Assembly (NCBI GenBank): GCA_000151295.1
Contig: GG745330.1
Location: forward strand, 399,225-463,224
Reading direction: 5' to 3'
Length of the DNA stretch: 64,000 nt
Source: Allomyces macrogynus ATCC 38327
Lineage: Eukaryota > Blastocladiomycota > Blastocladiomycetes > Blastocladiales > Blastocladiaceae
Part shown: positions 42,543 through 54,193 of the stretch, piece after piece
Position numbering within the stretch: the first letter of the stretch is position 1
Layout of the letters: each line of letters starts with the position of its first letter
Made by a program: the position numbers and the translations under genes
Notes under the pieces: generated by a model
What the model was told of the DNA's origin: nothing
Databases searched by the model: none
Seen by the model: only the letters and a program-made list of their open reading frames with translations

Positions 42543-43060
42543 TGCCTGTGATCGCTACGTTATCACTCTGCTCACCATCTGTTTTCTCTTCCCGCCTAGC
42601 GACCAACATCATTGACCGCAACGTCAAGAACTCGAGCGCGTCGCGGCGGTCGAACAAGAAGCTGATCGTCAACGCGCTCAACATGTGCTTGAGCGGGCCC
42701 GTCAACGAGAAAATGCGCACCGAGGTGCTCGAGGACCTGGAGCGGTCGGACCAGACCAACTTTGTAGTGCTGTTGCGCGGCCCGAAGAACCACAGCTTCA
42801 AGGGGCTCTACGTGCACGTCGTGGACCAGAACCAGGTGCGTTGAAATGAGCTCGGATAGCATCGGGCGCGGCCCTAACTGACGCTCATGGCGGCACAGAT
42901 CATTAAGCTGTACGGCAACGGGCCGCTCGAGATTGAGCAGGCCGACGTGAGCGAGTTTTTCAAGTACGATAGCGGGTCACGGTCGTTCAAGCCGATACCG
43001 ACGCGGTCGTTCAGCACGTTTGTGCATGGCATGGCCGTGCAGGCAGCTGTCAAGCACTGA
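39083..43060 (+). CDS. CAMSAP/Patronin-family microtubule minus-end protein
   Basis: Exons: 39083-39952, 40016-40425, a large exon ending at 42379, 42441-42502, 42600-42835 and 42899-43060. The first two encode a calponin-homology-like N-terminal region (FDLEDALLIWLTLLQ, then ISDLFVDVAQPGVWPAILHKVLG). The large exon is disordered and acidic with short repeats such as SRVASH/SRAMQIAELRAESRA. The last three give a coiled coil (KIKEQQRKIMSERN) and a complete CKK domain: RRSNKKLIVNALNMCLSG, VNEKMRTEVLEDLERSDQTN, FKGLYVHVVDQNQ, IIKLYGNGP and KYDSGSRSFKPIPTRSFSTF. CKK domains bind between tubulins at microtubule minus ends and protect them. The start of the large exon is uncertain; acceptors near 40558 and 40714 both fit. 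The intron 42503-42599 has a 26-T run. Confidence 0.85.
42509..42534 (+). repeat. Poly(T) tract of 26 in a CAMSAP intron
   Basis: Twenty-six consecutive T shortly after the donor of the intron 42503-42599. Length may vary by slippage. Confidence 0.9.
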
Positions 43061-43269
43061 ACGGGGGAGGTGGGGTCGAGCGGATCTTGCTTTTGGACTG
43101 ACTTGTGGACTGTTGTGGAGATTCGTTGCTCAAAGACGGATTCATTTTTCCTTTGCCCGACACTCGACACAGAACGAAAATTGAGACTATTCTCCCCAGG
43201 ACACGAAGGCCCCTGACCTACCGGAAATGACAAGCCAAATGAAGACAGAACACCTGGTGCGCGCGACAA

Positions 43270-43726
43270 CTACGCCTTGAAGCGGAACCACTTGAATAGG
43301 AACGACTGGAGCGGCGTGCGGCGCGACGGCGCGTTCATGTCGCCCGCATTGGCGGCCAGATCCTTGTAATGGTGTGGCGTGCCCTCGGGCTCGCTGATGC
43401 GCTTCGACAAGGGGAACTACAGTCGCGGCAATAGTTTTTGGTCAGATTCTGGAGCCGAGATAATGGTGACCAAGCAAGGAAAGCGAGCGCACTTGGTTCA
43501 TGGCCTCGTTGTTCACAAGCACTTGCAGCGCCTGGACTTGGCGCCACAGGTGTACCGGGTCCTTGTCAGCCGGAAACGTGCGCTTTTGGACCCGGTAGAG
43601 CTCGTCCTCGACATGGCGGCGCAACGACCGTGCGGCGCGCGATGGCTCGTACGGCAGCTGCTTGGCGAGCCGGCGCGCGTGCCGGTAGATGGTGGGCAAG
43701 CTTGGGGTCGCAGCTGCGGTCGACAT
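43270..43726 (-). CDS. Small LYR-like protein, possibly mitochondrial
   Basis: Two exons (43726-43493 and 43416-43270) with a 76-bp intron give 126 residues. The N-terminal part, TIYRHARRLAKQLPYEPSR followed by a basic helix and a DELYR motif, resembles the LYR family of mitochondrial acyl-carrier-binding assembly factors, which act in complex assembly or Fe-S transfer. The C-terminal exon (RISEPEGTPHHYKDLA, ending FLFKWFRFKA) is conserved-looking but unknown to me. The start at 43726 is chosen because it immediately precedes the helical region; a longer in-frame extension to 44137 is Arg/Ser-rich and taken as 5' UTR. It is convergent with CAMSAP, about 210 bp away. Confidence 0.5.
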
Positions 43727-45091
43727 GATGGCGATCGAACTGGAGTCGAGGCGTGTTTGAACGCTGAGCGAGAGGTTGATCAAGGCCGGTGAGGTCGCAA
43801 CAAGCTGGGCTGATCCCACGCGCGGTATGGCAGGCTGAACGGTGCGGAGGGCTGTCGTTCTTGCGGAACTTGATGCCCAGAGACGCGTCGTGCCGGAGAA
43901 ATCGCTGGCCGGGTTGGTGCAGCCAGTGTGGATGGAGTGGAGCACGTTGGAAGAGACTAACTCGGCCAGGATCGCAGAAATAACAGAAGTTGGCACATGA
44001 GAAGCGTGTGGCCGCACGCGGCTGTCTCGCACTGTGGCGAAGCGCGCTCGGTCGCCGCCCTTCGCCGCCGAGCGCCGCCAACGCCGCCGCTGGCCGCTGC
44101 TGGTCGCTCGCTTTCTCTGCGCTAGCTGACTCTCCACTCGCTTTCTCTGCGCGCACGCCGCCTTTCTTCGCGCGCTGCAGCCGCCTTTGTGCGCCGGTTG
44201 TCTGGTCCCGCATGCCGCAGCAACCGGTGCTGCTTGTGTTTGCGCCAGATCACCCGCGGCGCTTGGGCTCGCAGACGTCGCGTGGCCATGCTCATGCTGC
44301 GTTGCCGTGTCGTGATCGACAGACGGACGGCTCTGCTCCTCCCCTTCTCGGCAGCAGCTCGCCTCGCCATCAGCTGCTACCGACCCGCTCCAAACCTGTA
44401 CTTATCCGCATGCGAGCCGCCAATGGATCAGCAACGTCGGACTCCATGCCCTTGCGAGAACATCAACGCTGACCAACGGGAATGAACACGACCAAAAAAT
44501 ATCTCCAGACCCGCGCCCTGCAAGTGGAGGCTCTGACCTCAAAAACGCGCAATAAGTCGGCACGGCTGGTCATAAAGGCAACGCTCTCGTGCTCGCGGAG
44601 GTTCGCGGGAGTACGCATCGTCACTTGGTGATCCGCCATCAAGCAAGCATCAACGAGTCTCAACGAAGTCCGCAAGTACGCGAACCACATTACGATCAGC
44701 AACCAACGCTCGTCAACGTAACGTACCATCAACAGGGGCATGGCCGTCGCGGTAGCGTCGCGCGAGAGCTGAAGGTTGCGTGGCGGACCTGTTGTTCTCA
44801 CTTCGACGAATACGTACTTTGCGATTTTTCAGGAAGATTATATCGCGCTCGCCGTTTGTCGCCACCTTTGCCACCAGACTCGTCCGACTGCGGCACAAGC
44901 GCCTCTGTCGTCGCCTGCGGGGCTGCACGACGTGCACGTTCGTATTTGCGCGCGTCAAGCAGGTCTGTCGCCGCCGCTCCCTTTTCTTGAGCTGACCTGC
45001 TGCTTGTCCTCATTTGCTGCAGGTGCCGCGTCATCTCTCGTTTCCCCGCTCTCCAGTCTTCGCCATCACGCGCCCGCCCTTCGTCGTCGTC
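43727..45091. other. Intergenic region between LYR-like and membrane-protein genes
   Basis: About 1.36 kb between two outward-facing genes. It contains a GC-rich part (43990-44230) with Arg/Ala-rich chance frames and an AT-richer part near 44480-44860. No RNA gene or domain is recognised. It probably holds both promoters. Confidence 0.5.
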
Positions 45092-46257
45092 ATGTCCACG
45101 ACCGAGCCAAGCCCGACCGCGCTGCGCGCTGAGTCGGCCATTGCCATTGTCGGCACGGCCCTCTCTGCTGTCCTTGTCGCGTGCGCCGTCGTGGTCGCGT
45201 GCATCTTCCACAGCGCACGCCGACGACGCCCCCAACCCGCGGCGACCAACGGAACCAAGGGAATCGCAGAAACCAGGGGTCATGAACTCGAGTCGGGTCG
45301 CTTTTCTCCACCGAAAAAGCAGGGCAAACCTTCCACGGTCGTACGCGGACGCAGTACGGCACCGATGCCAGGACCCGTGCGTACGTCGCCGGTTGCCGTC
45401 CCCGAGCCCGCGTACATTCCTGCTGCAGGCACCACTTCTGCTGACGCACGACGGCCGGGCACCGCGCCGCGATCTGGTCCACCCGCACGCACGCTGTCGC
45501 GCACACTCAGCGGCCGGTCGCGCGGGGGTCCCCCACCCACGGGCCCCAGTGGATCGCTTCCGCGATCCATGTCCACGTCAACCGGCCAATACTCGCCGAC
45601 GCTCTACGCGGCGCGATCACGCGTCGCAACGCTGCGTAGCTACTCGGTCGATTCGCCCGGCCCGTTCCTGAACTCGGCTCAGCGCACGTCGCTCCTGTCC
45701 ACGTCCGGCACGCTCTTCCACACGCCGCACTCGCGCGCCCACTCGCGACGATCTACCGATTACTCGCCACCGACGGCCACGACCGCGCCCTCGAGCCGTT
45801 CCCGTCGATGCCGGCATTGCACTATACGCCCGGGTCGCCGGGCATCGTGGACCTTTGGGGTTCCGCGACGGCGCCGGCGTTCAACTCGCTGCCGCGCATG
45901 GACGACCCGGAACCGCTCACGCCGCACGACTGGGTCATGGCCACGTTCCGGTCCGACTTTGAGACGCTCGAGCGGTCGTCGGCGTTGGGCGTGCCCGATG
46001 ACAGTGGCGTCGTGGACGATGACGACGACGTGCATAGCTCGATTCTCGATGGGGATATTCGACCAGCTTCGTTGATTGAGTTGCCGTCGCGTGCAGCGAG
46101 CTTGATTTGGGCCCCGCCAGGATCGCCAGGGATCTCGCCGCTGAAAGTGGTCACGGCCGTGTCGGATGTCGGGAGCGCGGTGCAGAAGGCCGCGGTCGTG
46201 TCGCCGTCGATTGAGCACCCGGCACCGCTGGCGGCAATGTCGTGCGTCGAGCCATGA
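45092..46257 (+). CDS. Single-pass membrane protein with disordered tail, apparent frame break
   Basis: The ATG at 45092 opens a frame with one hydrophobic helix (AIAIVGTALSAVLVACAVVV) about 15 residues in, followed by a basic stop-transfer cluster (HSARRRRP). This topology places a short N-terminus outside and a long Ser/Pro/Thr-rich tail in the cytosol. Near 45730-45790 coding character passes from one frame to another, which then continues (FPSMPALHYTPGSPG, PHDWVMATFRSDFETLE, acidic segments) to the stop at 46255-46257. I see no intron that explains the change, so a one-base indel is likely. No family is recognised. A wall-sensor-like or adhesion role would be only a guess. Confidence 0.45.
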
Positions 46258-46364
46258 ACAGCAGGGACGTGCGCGAGTGCTGGTTGGCCCAGATTTTGTG
46301 GGTGGTCTGTTGTCATTTTTGAAATACCATGGCGTCAATAAACCCGGAACATACACGTTTGTCA

Positions 46365-47840
46365 TTATTGGCCCACTTTGCACGCAGTCAACCGCAGCTC
46401 GGCAAGACTCAGTGCCTCGGCCACGCGTCGCGGCCTTGGGAAAGAAACAACGAGCTCGACGACGAGTTCGTGACGCGAATGCGGTGGAGAAGCTGTAACA
46501 ATCTCGGTGCTATACGGCAAGCATCAAATAAGAATCGCAACGTGCCTTGACCAGGAAACACAAACCGTACCTCACACCGCCGACCTGATCACCGGCCACC
46601 ACCAAGTTGGTCTCCTTTACATACTGGCCAAACGTGTGGGTCAAGGGCGCCACGTTCAAGTTGGCGGGCACTTGACCGCGGTTCTTGATCATTGCCGCGA
46701 GAACTTGGTCCGGCGTCGTTACTACTGCCGCGGGAACACCGGCTTGTTGGTGGAGAACGGGCGCCAAACTCGACATAATCGCGCCAGTCCACAGAATCGC
46801 TGGCGCGTGCACCTTGGCGTGACTCGTGTTCGGGTACCAGGCCGCAACGCTCGCGCGGCACGACTCGACCGACTGTTTGAGCAATTTGACCTTGAGCGTG
46901 AGCTGTTCGGCGACCAGCTGCGTTGACACGTTGTGGTCGTCCATGTGGATCAGGAGCTGGAGTAAAGAAGAAAAGATGACCTTCTTGCACGTCACATCAT
47001 CAATGACGATCGAGCGGAAGAAACGCGAACCAGGTGTGGTTCGAGTGCGTTGGTCGCCGCGGTGAGCTGGATCGCGACGTCAACGCGAGCGCGTCGTCAT
47101 ACTCGTCGCTGTCGTCCAAGTCGACACCAAGCGTATGCACGGGTTGCGCGATCGTGGGCGGACGCGGCGCACGCTCCTTGGCCAGGGCCGGACTCTGATC
47201 AGATCAGTGCAAGGTGAAGTACCAATGGCGCCGCCGGTCATTAGTTCAAGAACAGCGAAAGAACCGATTTGCGGATCACAACGAACGTGCAGCAAGAGAC
47301 GCTGCGTGCACGCGTGCACCCCTGTCACAAGCTCGTCGGCATAGCTGACAATTTTGAGATCCTTGCTGATCGCGGTCAAGAGGTCTTTCAGTCGAGCAGG
47401 GTCAGAGCGTATCCGATGCACGGGCACCACGCGGAGGACGCGAAGCGCACGGTACGGATCCCCAATGCCGGCTTCCAAGAGGTAGACAGTGTACTGTCGA
47501 CTTCGTAGCGCGTGAGGGAGGCCTTGAAGCAGCGGCATGGACTTGACGTGGATCTGCATGCAAAGAATGTCGGGCTACGTGGACGTTGGCGACAGGAGAA
47601 TACTGGCCCCGGATCCGCCGTACACTCGAAAATTAAACTGAGATGTACTTGATCCACGAAGAGCTCGGTCATGACGGTCTTTTTGATGGCTTTCCACGTC
47701 TCGGCTGTCTCGATGCGGCGCGACAAGACGCGAATCACTGCCGTCTTGCCGCCTGCTCTGTCTTGAACCGCGGATCTGACTTGATCATTGGCACGCGAGC
47801 CTGTACTTGCTGGCGACTTGATCCAAACCCGACCGTCCAT
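46365..47840 (-). CDS. Unrecognised multi-exon gene
   Basis: Several conserved-looking segments on the minus strand are separated by likely introns. From the 5' side: one starting at the ATG at 47840 with RRIETAETWKAIKKTVMTEL; one at about 47559-47340 with SKDLKIVSYADELVTG; one at about 47180-47050 that is acidic (GVDLDDSDEYDDALALT); one at about 46960-46571 with a helical stretch (HMDDHNVSTQLVAEQLTLK) and TFGQYVKETNLVVAGDQ; and a last exon 46509-46365 joined by an AGGTACGG donor in correct phase, ending CKVGQ. The phase-closed last junction and protein-like composition support a real gene, but I cannot name the family and the middle junctions are not fixed. It is divergent from eIF3a, whose start lies about 300 bp away. 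Confidence 0.4.
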
Positions 47841-48143
47841 GATGTTGTTGTCGCGGGCACGTAGTTTGATGGCAATGCTGGCAAGAGGATTCGATACTCG
47901 ACTCCAACGGCGACTGCGGGGCTGAAAAAAGGGGGACCAGTGAGTCATTCGATTTGCTCGGCTGGCCTCTTGGCGACGATTGATGGTGACCCCACGTGAC
48001 TCTCGTAAACACGCCGGCAACGCTGCGTCGCCGCCCGCCGTGCGCATGCGGAGCGACGCCGACCATTGCACCTGAAGTGGCCTCGATCGGTCGACGACGG
48101 TGACCCAGCCACCCGCGACTACCCGCAGGGGACTCTATCCACC

Positions 48144-51100
48144 ATGCGGCCCATGTACATCAAGCCGGAGAATGCGCTGCAGCGCGCCGAGGGTATGCTA
48201 TGTCGCCGTCACTGCCACCGTGGTGATCCGACCGATGCACTGATCCTGACTGTGTTTCCTTCACTCCAACCACAGAGCTGCTGGAGGTGAACGCGCCCGG
48301 CGAGGCCATCAGCGTCCTGCAGGAGACGCTCGTCTCGCGCCGTTCGCGCAGCGCGCCGATCGCGTCGCTCGAGCCGCTCGCGCTCAAGTTTGTCGAGCTC
48401 GTCGTGCAGGAGAGCCGCAACCGCCTGGCGCGCGAGGCGCTGCACTCGTACAAGAACCTGGCGCAGAACACGTCGGTCGCGTCGGTCGAGAAGGTGGTGC
48501 GCCGGTTCCTCGAGTGCGCCGAGACCAAGCTTAAGGAGGCCAAGGAGGCCAAGGATGCCAAGGAGGCCGCCGAAAAGGAGGCCAAGGAGGCTGATGAGGA
48601 CCTCGAGGACCTCGAGACGCCCGACACGTTCGACTCGATCTTTGCCACGGTCATTGACCAGCTCGAGGACGCCGAGGACGACGTGGTCGCGACGTCCACG
48701 AACACGTCCACCTACAAGTCGAAGCGCCGCCAGCGCGACGAGTTCACGCCGCGGCTCAAGTTCCTGTGGGACGCTTACCGCACGGTGCTCGACGTGCTGC
48801 GCAACAATGGCCGACTCGAGCTGCTCTACCAGCAGACGGTCGCGCAGGCGTTTGCCTTCTGCGTGCGCTACGGCCGCAAGAACGAGTTCCGTCGTCTGTG
48901 CGACACGCTGCGCCTGCACCTGGCCAGCATTCCGCGCCAGACCAACGCGCACCACGCCATCAACCTGTCGGACCCGGAGGTCCTGCAGCGGTTCCTCGAC
49001 ACGCGCTTTGTGCAGCTGCAGACCGCGACCGACCTCGAGCTCTGGCAGGAAGGATTCAAGTCGGCTGAGGACATTTACTCGCTGCTGATCATGGCCGCGT
49101 CGCTGATCGCGCCCAACAACCCGGCCAACCCGCAGCTCATGGCCGGTCTCCTTCCGGCCGCGCTCTTCACCAACAAGCGCCACGGGACCAAGATGATGCA
49201 GATGGTCGCGCAGTACTACGAGAAGATGACGCGCATCTTCTCCGTCTCGGGTGACGGCGTCTTCCTCGCCGCGGCCTGGAACAAGTACTACGGCTGGGTG
49301 CTCAACATGAAGGGCGCCTCGGCGCTTAACGACGACGAGCAGCGCGAGCTCGCTGCACACGTTGTGCTTTCGGCGCTCGCCGCGCCCGTCTTCAAAGACC
49401 CGGTCAACGCCGAGGCCGCGCAGCGGTTCAACCGCAAGCACCGGCTCGCCGCGATGCTCGGTCTCGCTCTCGAGCCCGAGCGCGCGTCGCTTCTCGCCGA
49501 CGCCTCGTCCAAGTCGGTCCTGAGCCGCGTGCCGCAGACCGTGCTCGACCTCTACGACGCACTCGAAGTCTCATTCCATCCGCTCTCGGTTGCCAAGCGC
49601 GTGCGCGGTCTCCTCGCTGACCTCGAGCAGCAGCCGGCGCTCGCCAAGTACGTGCCGCACCTGCGCGATGTCGCTGTCGCCAAGATCCTGCAGCAGGTCG
49701 CGACGCTCTACTCGACCATCTCGTTCGAGTCGCTCATCGAGATCACGTCGGTCAGCGCGCAGCCCATGGACATGTTCACGCTCGAGCAGCTGATTCTGCG
49801 CGGCAACCAGAAGGGCGAGTTCCAGATCAAGATCAACGCCCTGACGCGCACGTTTGATTTCGTGACCAAGGCCGCGACGCCCGACTTGCGCGTGCTCTTG
49901 CAGCTGCCGCTCTTCACGCAGGCCGCGCTCGCCGAGAAGCGTGAGGTGTTTGCGCGCGCGCGCCAGCAGATGGAGGAGGAGCACCGTGCCGCGCTCGAGC
50001 GCCAGGCGGTCCTTGAGCAGAAGAAGGAGGCGCTCGAGCAGATTCAGCAGCGCAAGGCCAAGGAGGAGGCGCTGGCTCGGCAGAAGAAGATGCAGGAGGA
50101 GCGCGAGGCGCTGCAGCGCAAGATTGCTGAGGAGACCAAGCAGCGCGAGCTCGAGCGGCTCAAGAAGGAGCAGGAGGAGATTCGCAAGGCCGAGGCGCGC
50201 AAGATTGCCGAGGCGCTCAAGGTCAAGTCGGGTGTCACGATTGCCGACGAGGACTTGGATGCCATGGACACGACGGCGATTTTCGCGCTGCAGGCCGAGC
50301 AGATCAAGAAGGAGAAGGAGGCCCTCGAGACCAAGATGGCGCAGGTCGTCAAGCGCCAGGACTTCCTGGAGCGTGCGATGCGCAAGGAGGAGATTCCGCT
50401 GCTCGAAAAGGCGCGCGAGGAACAGAAGGTGCAGGACCGCAAGGCGTTTGACGAGGCGCGCAAACTCGCCGTCAAGGAGGCCAAGGAGCGTCACGCGACG
50501 GCCGTCACGATCAAGCACCGCGTGCTGCGCATGATGGGCGACTACCAGACGCTGCGCGACAAGCTCGCCAAGGAGCACGAGGAGCAGATTGCCCGCGAGC
50601 AGGAGGAGGCTGAGCGCAAGATCGAGGCCGCCAAGGCCAAGCGCCGTGAACATGTGCGCGAGATGCTGCGCCAGAAAAAGGCTGCCGCCGAGGAGGCCGA
50701 GCGCCGCAAGCGCGAGCTCGAGGAGCGCGCCCGCGAGGAGGCCGAGCGCCGTGCTCGTGAGGCTGAGGAAGAGGAGGCGCGCCGCCAGGCCGAGGAGGAA
50801 GAGGAGGAGGCTCGTCGCGAGCAGGAGCATCAGCAGGACGACGGCAAGTACCGCCCGCGCGGCTGGACCCCGCCCGGCGCCGCCCCCGCGGCTCCCGCTC
50901 GTGGTGGGTGGGCTCCGCCCGGTGCCCCTGCCGCTCCGGCCCGTGGTGGCTGGGCCCCGCCCGGCGCTGCTGCCGCTCCAGCCCCGTCGCGCGGTGGCTG
51001 GGCGCCGCCTGGCCGCGACTCGCCGCGCCCGATGCCGGCCGCCGCTGCTGCCGGTCCCGCTCGTGGTGGCTGGGCCCCGCCCGGTCGCGACAGCCCGCGC

Positions 51101-51382
51101 CCTGGGTTCGGTGCGGACCGTGGTGCAAGTCCTTCGCGCCCCGGCTTTGGCGCTGATCGCGGCGCGAGCCCGGCGCGCGGCCTGCCCGAGCGCAGCGGTG
51201 CCCCCGAGCCGTGGCGTCCGCGTCGCGAGATGGGTGGTGCCCCGCCCGCCCGCGAGGGTTTTGGCGGTGACCGCTCGTCACCCGCGCCGGGCCCGTGGCG
51301 CCCATCGGGTGCTGGGTCGCCGGCTGGCGGCGAAGGTCTGCGCCGCTCGGACAATGCCTGGCGCCCGCCCACCCGTCGCTAA
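48144..51382 (+). CDS. Translation initiation factor eIF3 subunit a
   Basis: Two exons, 48144-48192 and 48276-51382, give 1,051 residues. The N-terminus MRPMYIKPENALQRAEELLE matches eIF3a orthologues. eIF3a is the largest scaffold of eIF3; it holds the PCI core, spans the 40S mRNA channel and contacts eIF1A and eIF4. Residues 1-520 form the helical PCI-containing core (LKFLWDAYRTVLDVLRNN, FCVRYGRKNEFRRLCD, HPLSVAKRVRGLLADLE). From about 560 to 870 is the Glu/Lys/Arg-rich spectrin-like helix typical of the family, including ERAMRKEEIPLLEKAREEQ. The C-terminal 170 residues are a Gly/Pro/Ala low-complexity tail with repeated GGWAPPG units. The 83-bp intron after codon 16 restores the ELLE motif. 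Confidence 0.95.
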
Positions 51383-51695
51383 GAGCGCCGCTGCTGTGAT
51401 GCTCGCGTGACGGGACCATGGCCGTCTGTCGCTGAGCGAAGAGGACAGGAACGGGACGCAATTCGATGTTGTTTGTCGCATTGGTTTTGGATTTGTGGTT
51501 GCCGGGTGTTGCCTGTGCTTTCGATTGCCTGTTCACGGGAAATAGAGCGTGGAGTCACACCCATTTCTTGACTTTTCGTTTCCAGCCCGGTCCCCTTGGT
51601 CGCTGTCTCAGAGTCAAACGATGGCAATAATGACGTTTCGCTGGCATTTTCAATTGTTCTTCGAGTGAACAGTCCACATGCCCGCAGTCAGACCC
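51383..51695. other. Convergent intergenic region, eIF3a / LRR gene
   Basis: 313 bp of mixed composition between two stop codons. Only 3' UTR sequence is expected. Confidence 0.5.
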
Positions 51696-53164
51696 TCACT
51701 CGATGATCACCAGCCCCTGCTTCTCGTCGCGCACGTCCTTGAGCACGGCGCGCGTCAAGTTGGTCATTTTCATGCCGGCGATGTTGACGCGGCGCAACGA
51801 GTTGTTGGCGACGAGCGACTTCAAGAACTGGGCGACGCCCTGGTCCGAGAGGTGGTTGTGCGAGACGTCGAGGTCACGCAGCGTGTAGGTCGAGTCAACC
51901 GCCTTGCACAGCATCGGCAGCGCCGCGTCGGTCAAGCGGCAGTGCGCAATGGCCAGTGTCGCGAGCGAGTTGTTCTTGGCAAGGAACTGCGCCATGGCGG
52001 CACCGCCCGTGTCGCCGAGTCCGTTGCTCGACAGGACGATGCGGGTGAGCGATGGCGAGTCCTGAGTGGAGTTTGCGAGTCGTCAGTTCACTGTCTGGTG
52101 GAGAAGTGCAGCATGATGATGGACAGTACCTTGGCGGCATTGAGGAACGCAGTGAGGCCCTTGCTTCTTATCTGGTTCCATTCCAGGTCAATGTCCTTCA
52201 TGACGTCGTTGGTGGCGAGACTTGCACCGAGCTACATACAAAAATCGGCCGAAGAATCCGTCAACGCGTGCGATACGAGCAAAACAGGACAGGCAGAACG
52301 CGTACCTCACACGCGCCAATGTCGCCAATCTGGTTATACCCGAGGTCGAGCGCCTGGATCGTGCGGTTGGTGCGCAACGCTTTGGCAAAATGAGCGGCCT
52401 CGTCGTCGCCCAATTGGTTGCGGCGCACCGAGAGCGATTTCAGCGTCACATTGTCGGCAATCGCGTCGGCAATGGCCTTGCCGCCCGTACGGCCGAGCAA
52501 ATTGTTTTCGAGCACGAGTTCGAGCAGAGTGATGTTGCACGTGAGCATTTCGCCAAACGCGACGCCTCCCGCCGTGGAAATGGCGTTGCCCGTCAAATCG
52601 AGGTGCGTGATGGTGCGGTTCGACTTGAGGACGTGCGCAAGGGCTACGGCGCCGTTGGCACCTAATCTCACGTGGGTGGGGAACGTTGGTTGGCCGGTTG
52701 CGTGAGTGGCTCCGAGAGTTGCGAGCGGGTGGACGCACCGAGGCCATGGTTGAGCAGCTTGACGGTGGCCAAGTTGAGCGACTTGGTCAGTGCCGAGACG
52801 GGAATGGAGCCATAGACTTTGCACGCGGCAAGGTAGGCCTCGGCTTGTGGGTCGCGCGGCGCGGCGGCACCCTCTACCCACAAGCGCAACACAGCGATGA
52901 TATCAACACGAGTATGCGAGCAACAGTCATGGATCAAGTTTGACGGACGAATGACATACGGCGTGGCCGTAAATGATAAATCAACTGGTCGACGAGATCG
53001 TCTGGTTCCGGTTCTGGCTCAGGCTCGTCAATGGCGGGTGGGACGATTATGGGTGCTGGGGCATGGTCATGGTCGGGGAGCGGCTCGCCATTGCTCGTCG
53101 GGTGCCTTGTCGGGTCGTCGGCCGCTGCCAACGTCGTGGGTGAGGGCGGGTCATGGCTGGTCAT
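51696..53164 (-). CDS. Leucine-rich repeat protein (RI-like repeats)
   Basis: Five exons, 53164-52960, 52873-52739, 52661-52306, 52231-52130 and 52061-51696, join in phase to 387 residues. A short acidic, Pro/Glu-rich N-terminus (EPEPEPEPDD) precedes about nine leucine-rich repeats of the ribonuclease-inhibitor/NLR type, for example NRTITHLDLTGNAIS, NVTLKSLSVRRNQLGD, NRTIQALDLGYNQIGD, MKDIDLEWNQIRSKG and TYTLRDLDVSHNHLSD. Such 28-residue repeats form horseshoes for protein binding, as in RanGAP and the LRRC34/TCTE1 group. No catalytic arginine finger or NACHT domain is present. Close relatives in flagellates are often ciliary, but nothing here proves that. It is divergent from the ABC transporter gene. 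Confidence 0.85.
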
Positions 53165-54193
53165 GGCGCCAGTCGCAGCGGCTGACGCAGAGTCGGACAG
53201 CAAGGTGGATCGGTTGGGCGCGTGGTCTGCTGCACGCATTCTTGAGCTGAAGCTGCAGCTCTCCCGCTCAACAACATCGACGATCGACCGCGGGTCAGAG
53301 CACGGAGAAGCGAGGACAAGCAACGAACGGGCATCCGACGCGACGAGCCACGCGAGACGCCGCACGTGGAAGTCGCGTGCACAGCATCGTGTGCTGCTGA
53401 GTCATGCTCGGCTGTCTCGCACGCCACCACCTTGACCACCGTTGCCTGTTGCTTCTGCGCGTGCGCGGTGCCTTGGCGCACCGCTGGGCATCGCCGATCA
53501 ACGTTCGCTGCGCTCGGGCCTCTCGCTGCCGGATCCGCCCGCTCGAGCATGGCGCGTGTCGCCCGCGCGTTGCTCGCCCTTGACATGGCATGCGCGCCGT
53601 GCACACGCGATGGCCGACGAAACGGTCATGCCCTCGCTGCACCGCGTGCGCCAGGTCGCTTGGCAGGTCGCCGGTCTTTGGCCGAAAGCGTGGGAGACGC
53701 CGAGCGACGCGCGTTCCCGCGTGAGATATACAATTTAACGATATTGTGGTGGTGCAGCGCAACCCAAGTCGGTGCAAATTATTTGTTGCCGACCGCTCCT
53801 CTCTGACTCTCCTCCTCGCCGCGTGCCCCGACTCCACGCCGACTCGCGCCGGCCGCCGACTTGCTGCTGCTGCTGTTTTCTCGCTCGTTGCCACTTCATT
53901 GCCGATCCACTCGCCACTGCCATTGCCCACTGCCGCCACCGCTTCCCTGCGCCGCTGCCGCTGCCGTCGCCACTCGCCCGTTTTCTCCACGTTCCCCTGA
54001 TTACCTACCCGGCCGGCACAATCCTCCATCGCGCGCTTGCATCCGGCTCGATTGCCATCCGGCTGTACGACGTTCCCCCGACTCGCTGCCCACCCCGCAT
54101 CGCGCCTCCCTTTGCTTGTCCCTGCGCGTCCGTACGCCCGTTCCACGCACGTCAAGTGCTCGCTTACGCGCGCGCCCACAACCCCAAGACCCG
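53165..54193. promoter_or_regulatory. Divergent intergenic region, LRR gene / ABC transporter
   Basis: 1,029 bp between outward-facing start codons. Frames across it are Arg/Ala/Ser-rich chance frames. An AT-rich patch near 53728-53760 and a CTGCTGCTG stretch near 53861 are the only noticeable features. Confidence 0.5.

Noticed and set aside
49571..50830. Minus-strand Leu-rich frame of 419 codons that looks like a membrane protein
   Set aside because: The Leu richness is the complement of Glu/Lys/Arg codons in the eIF3a coiled coil.
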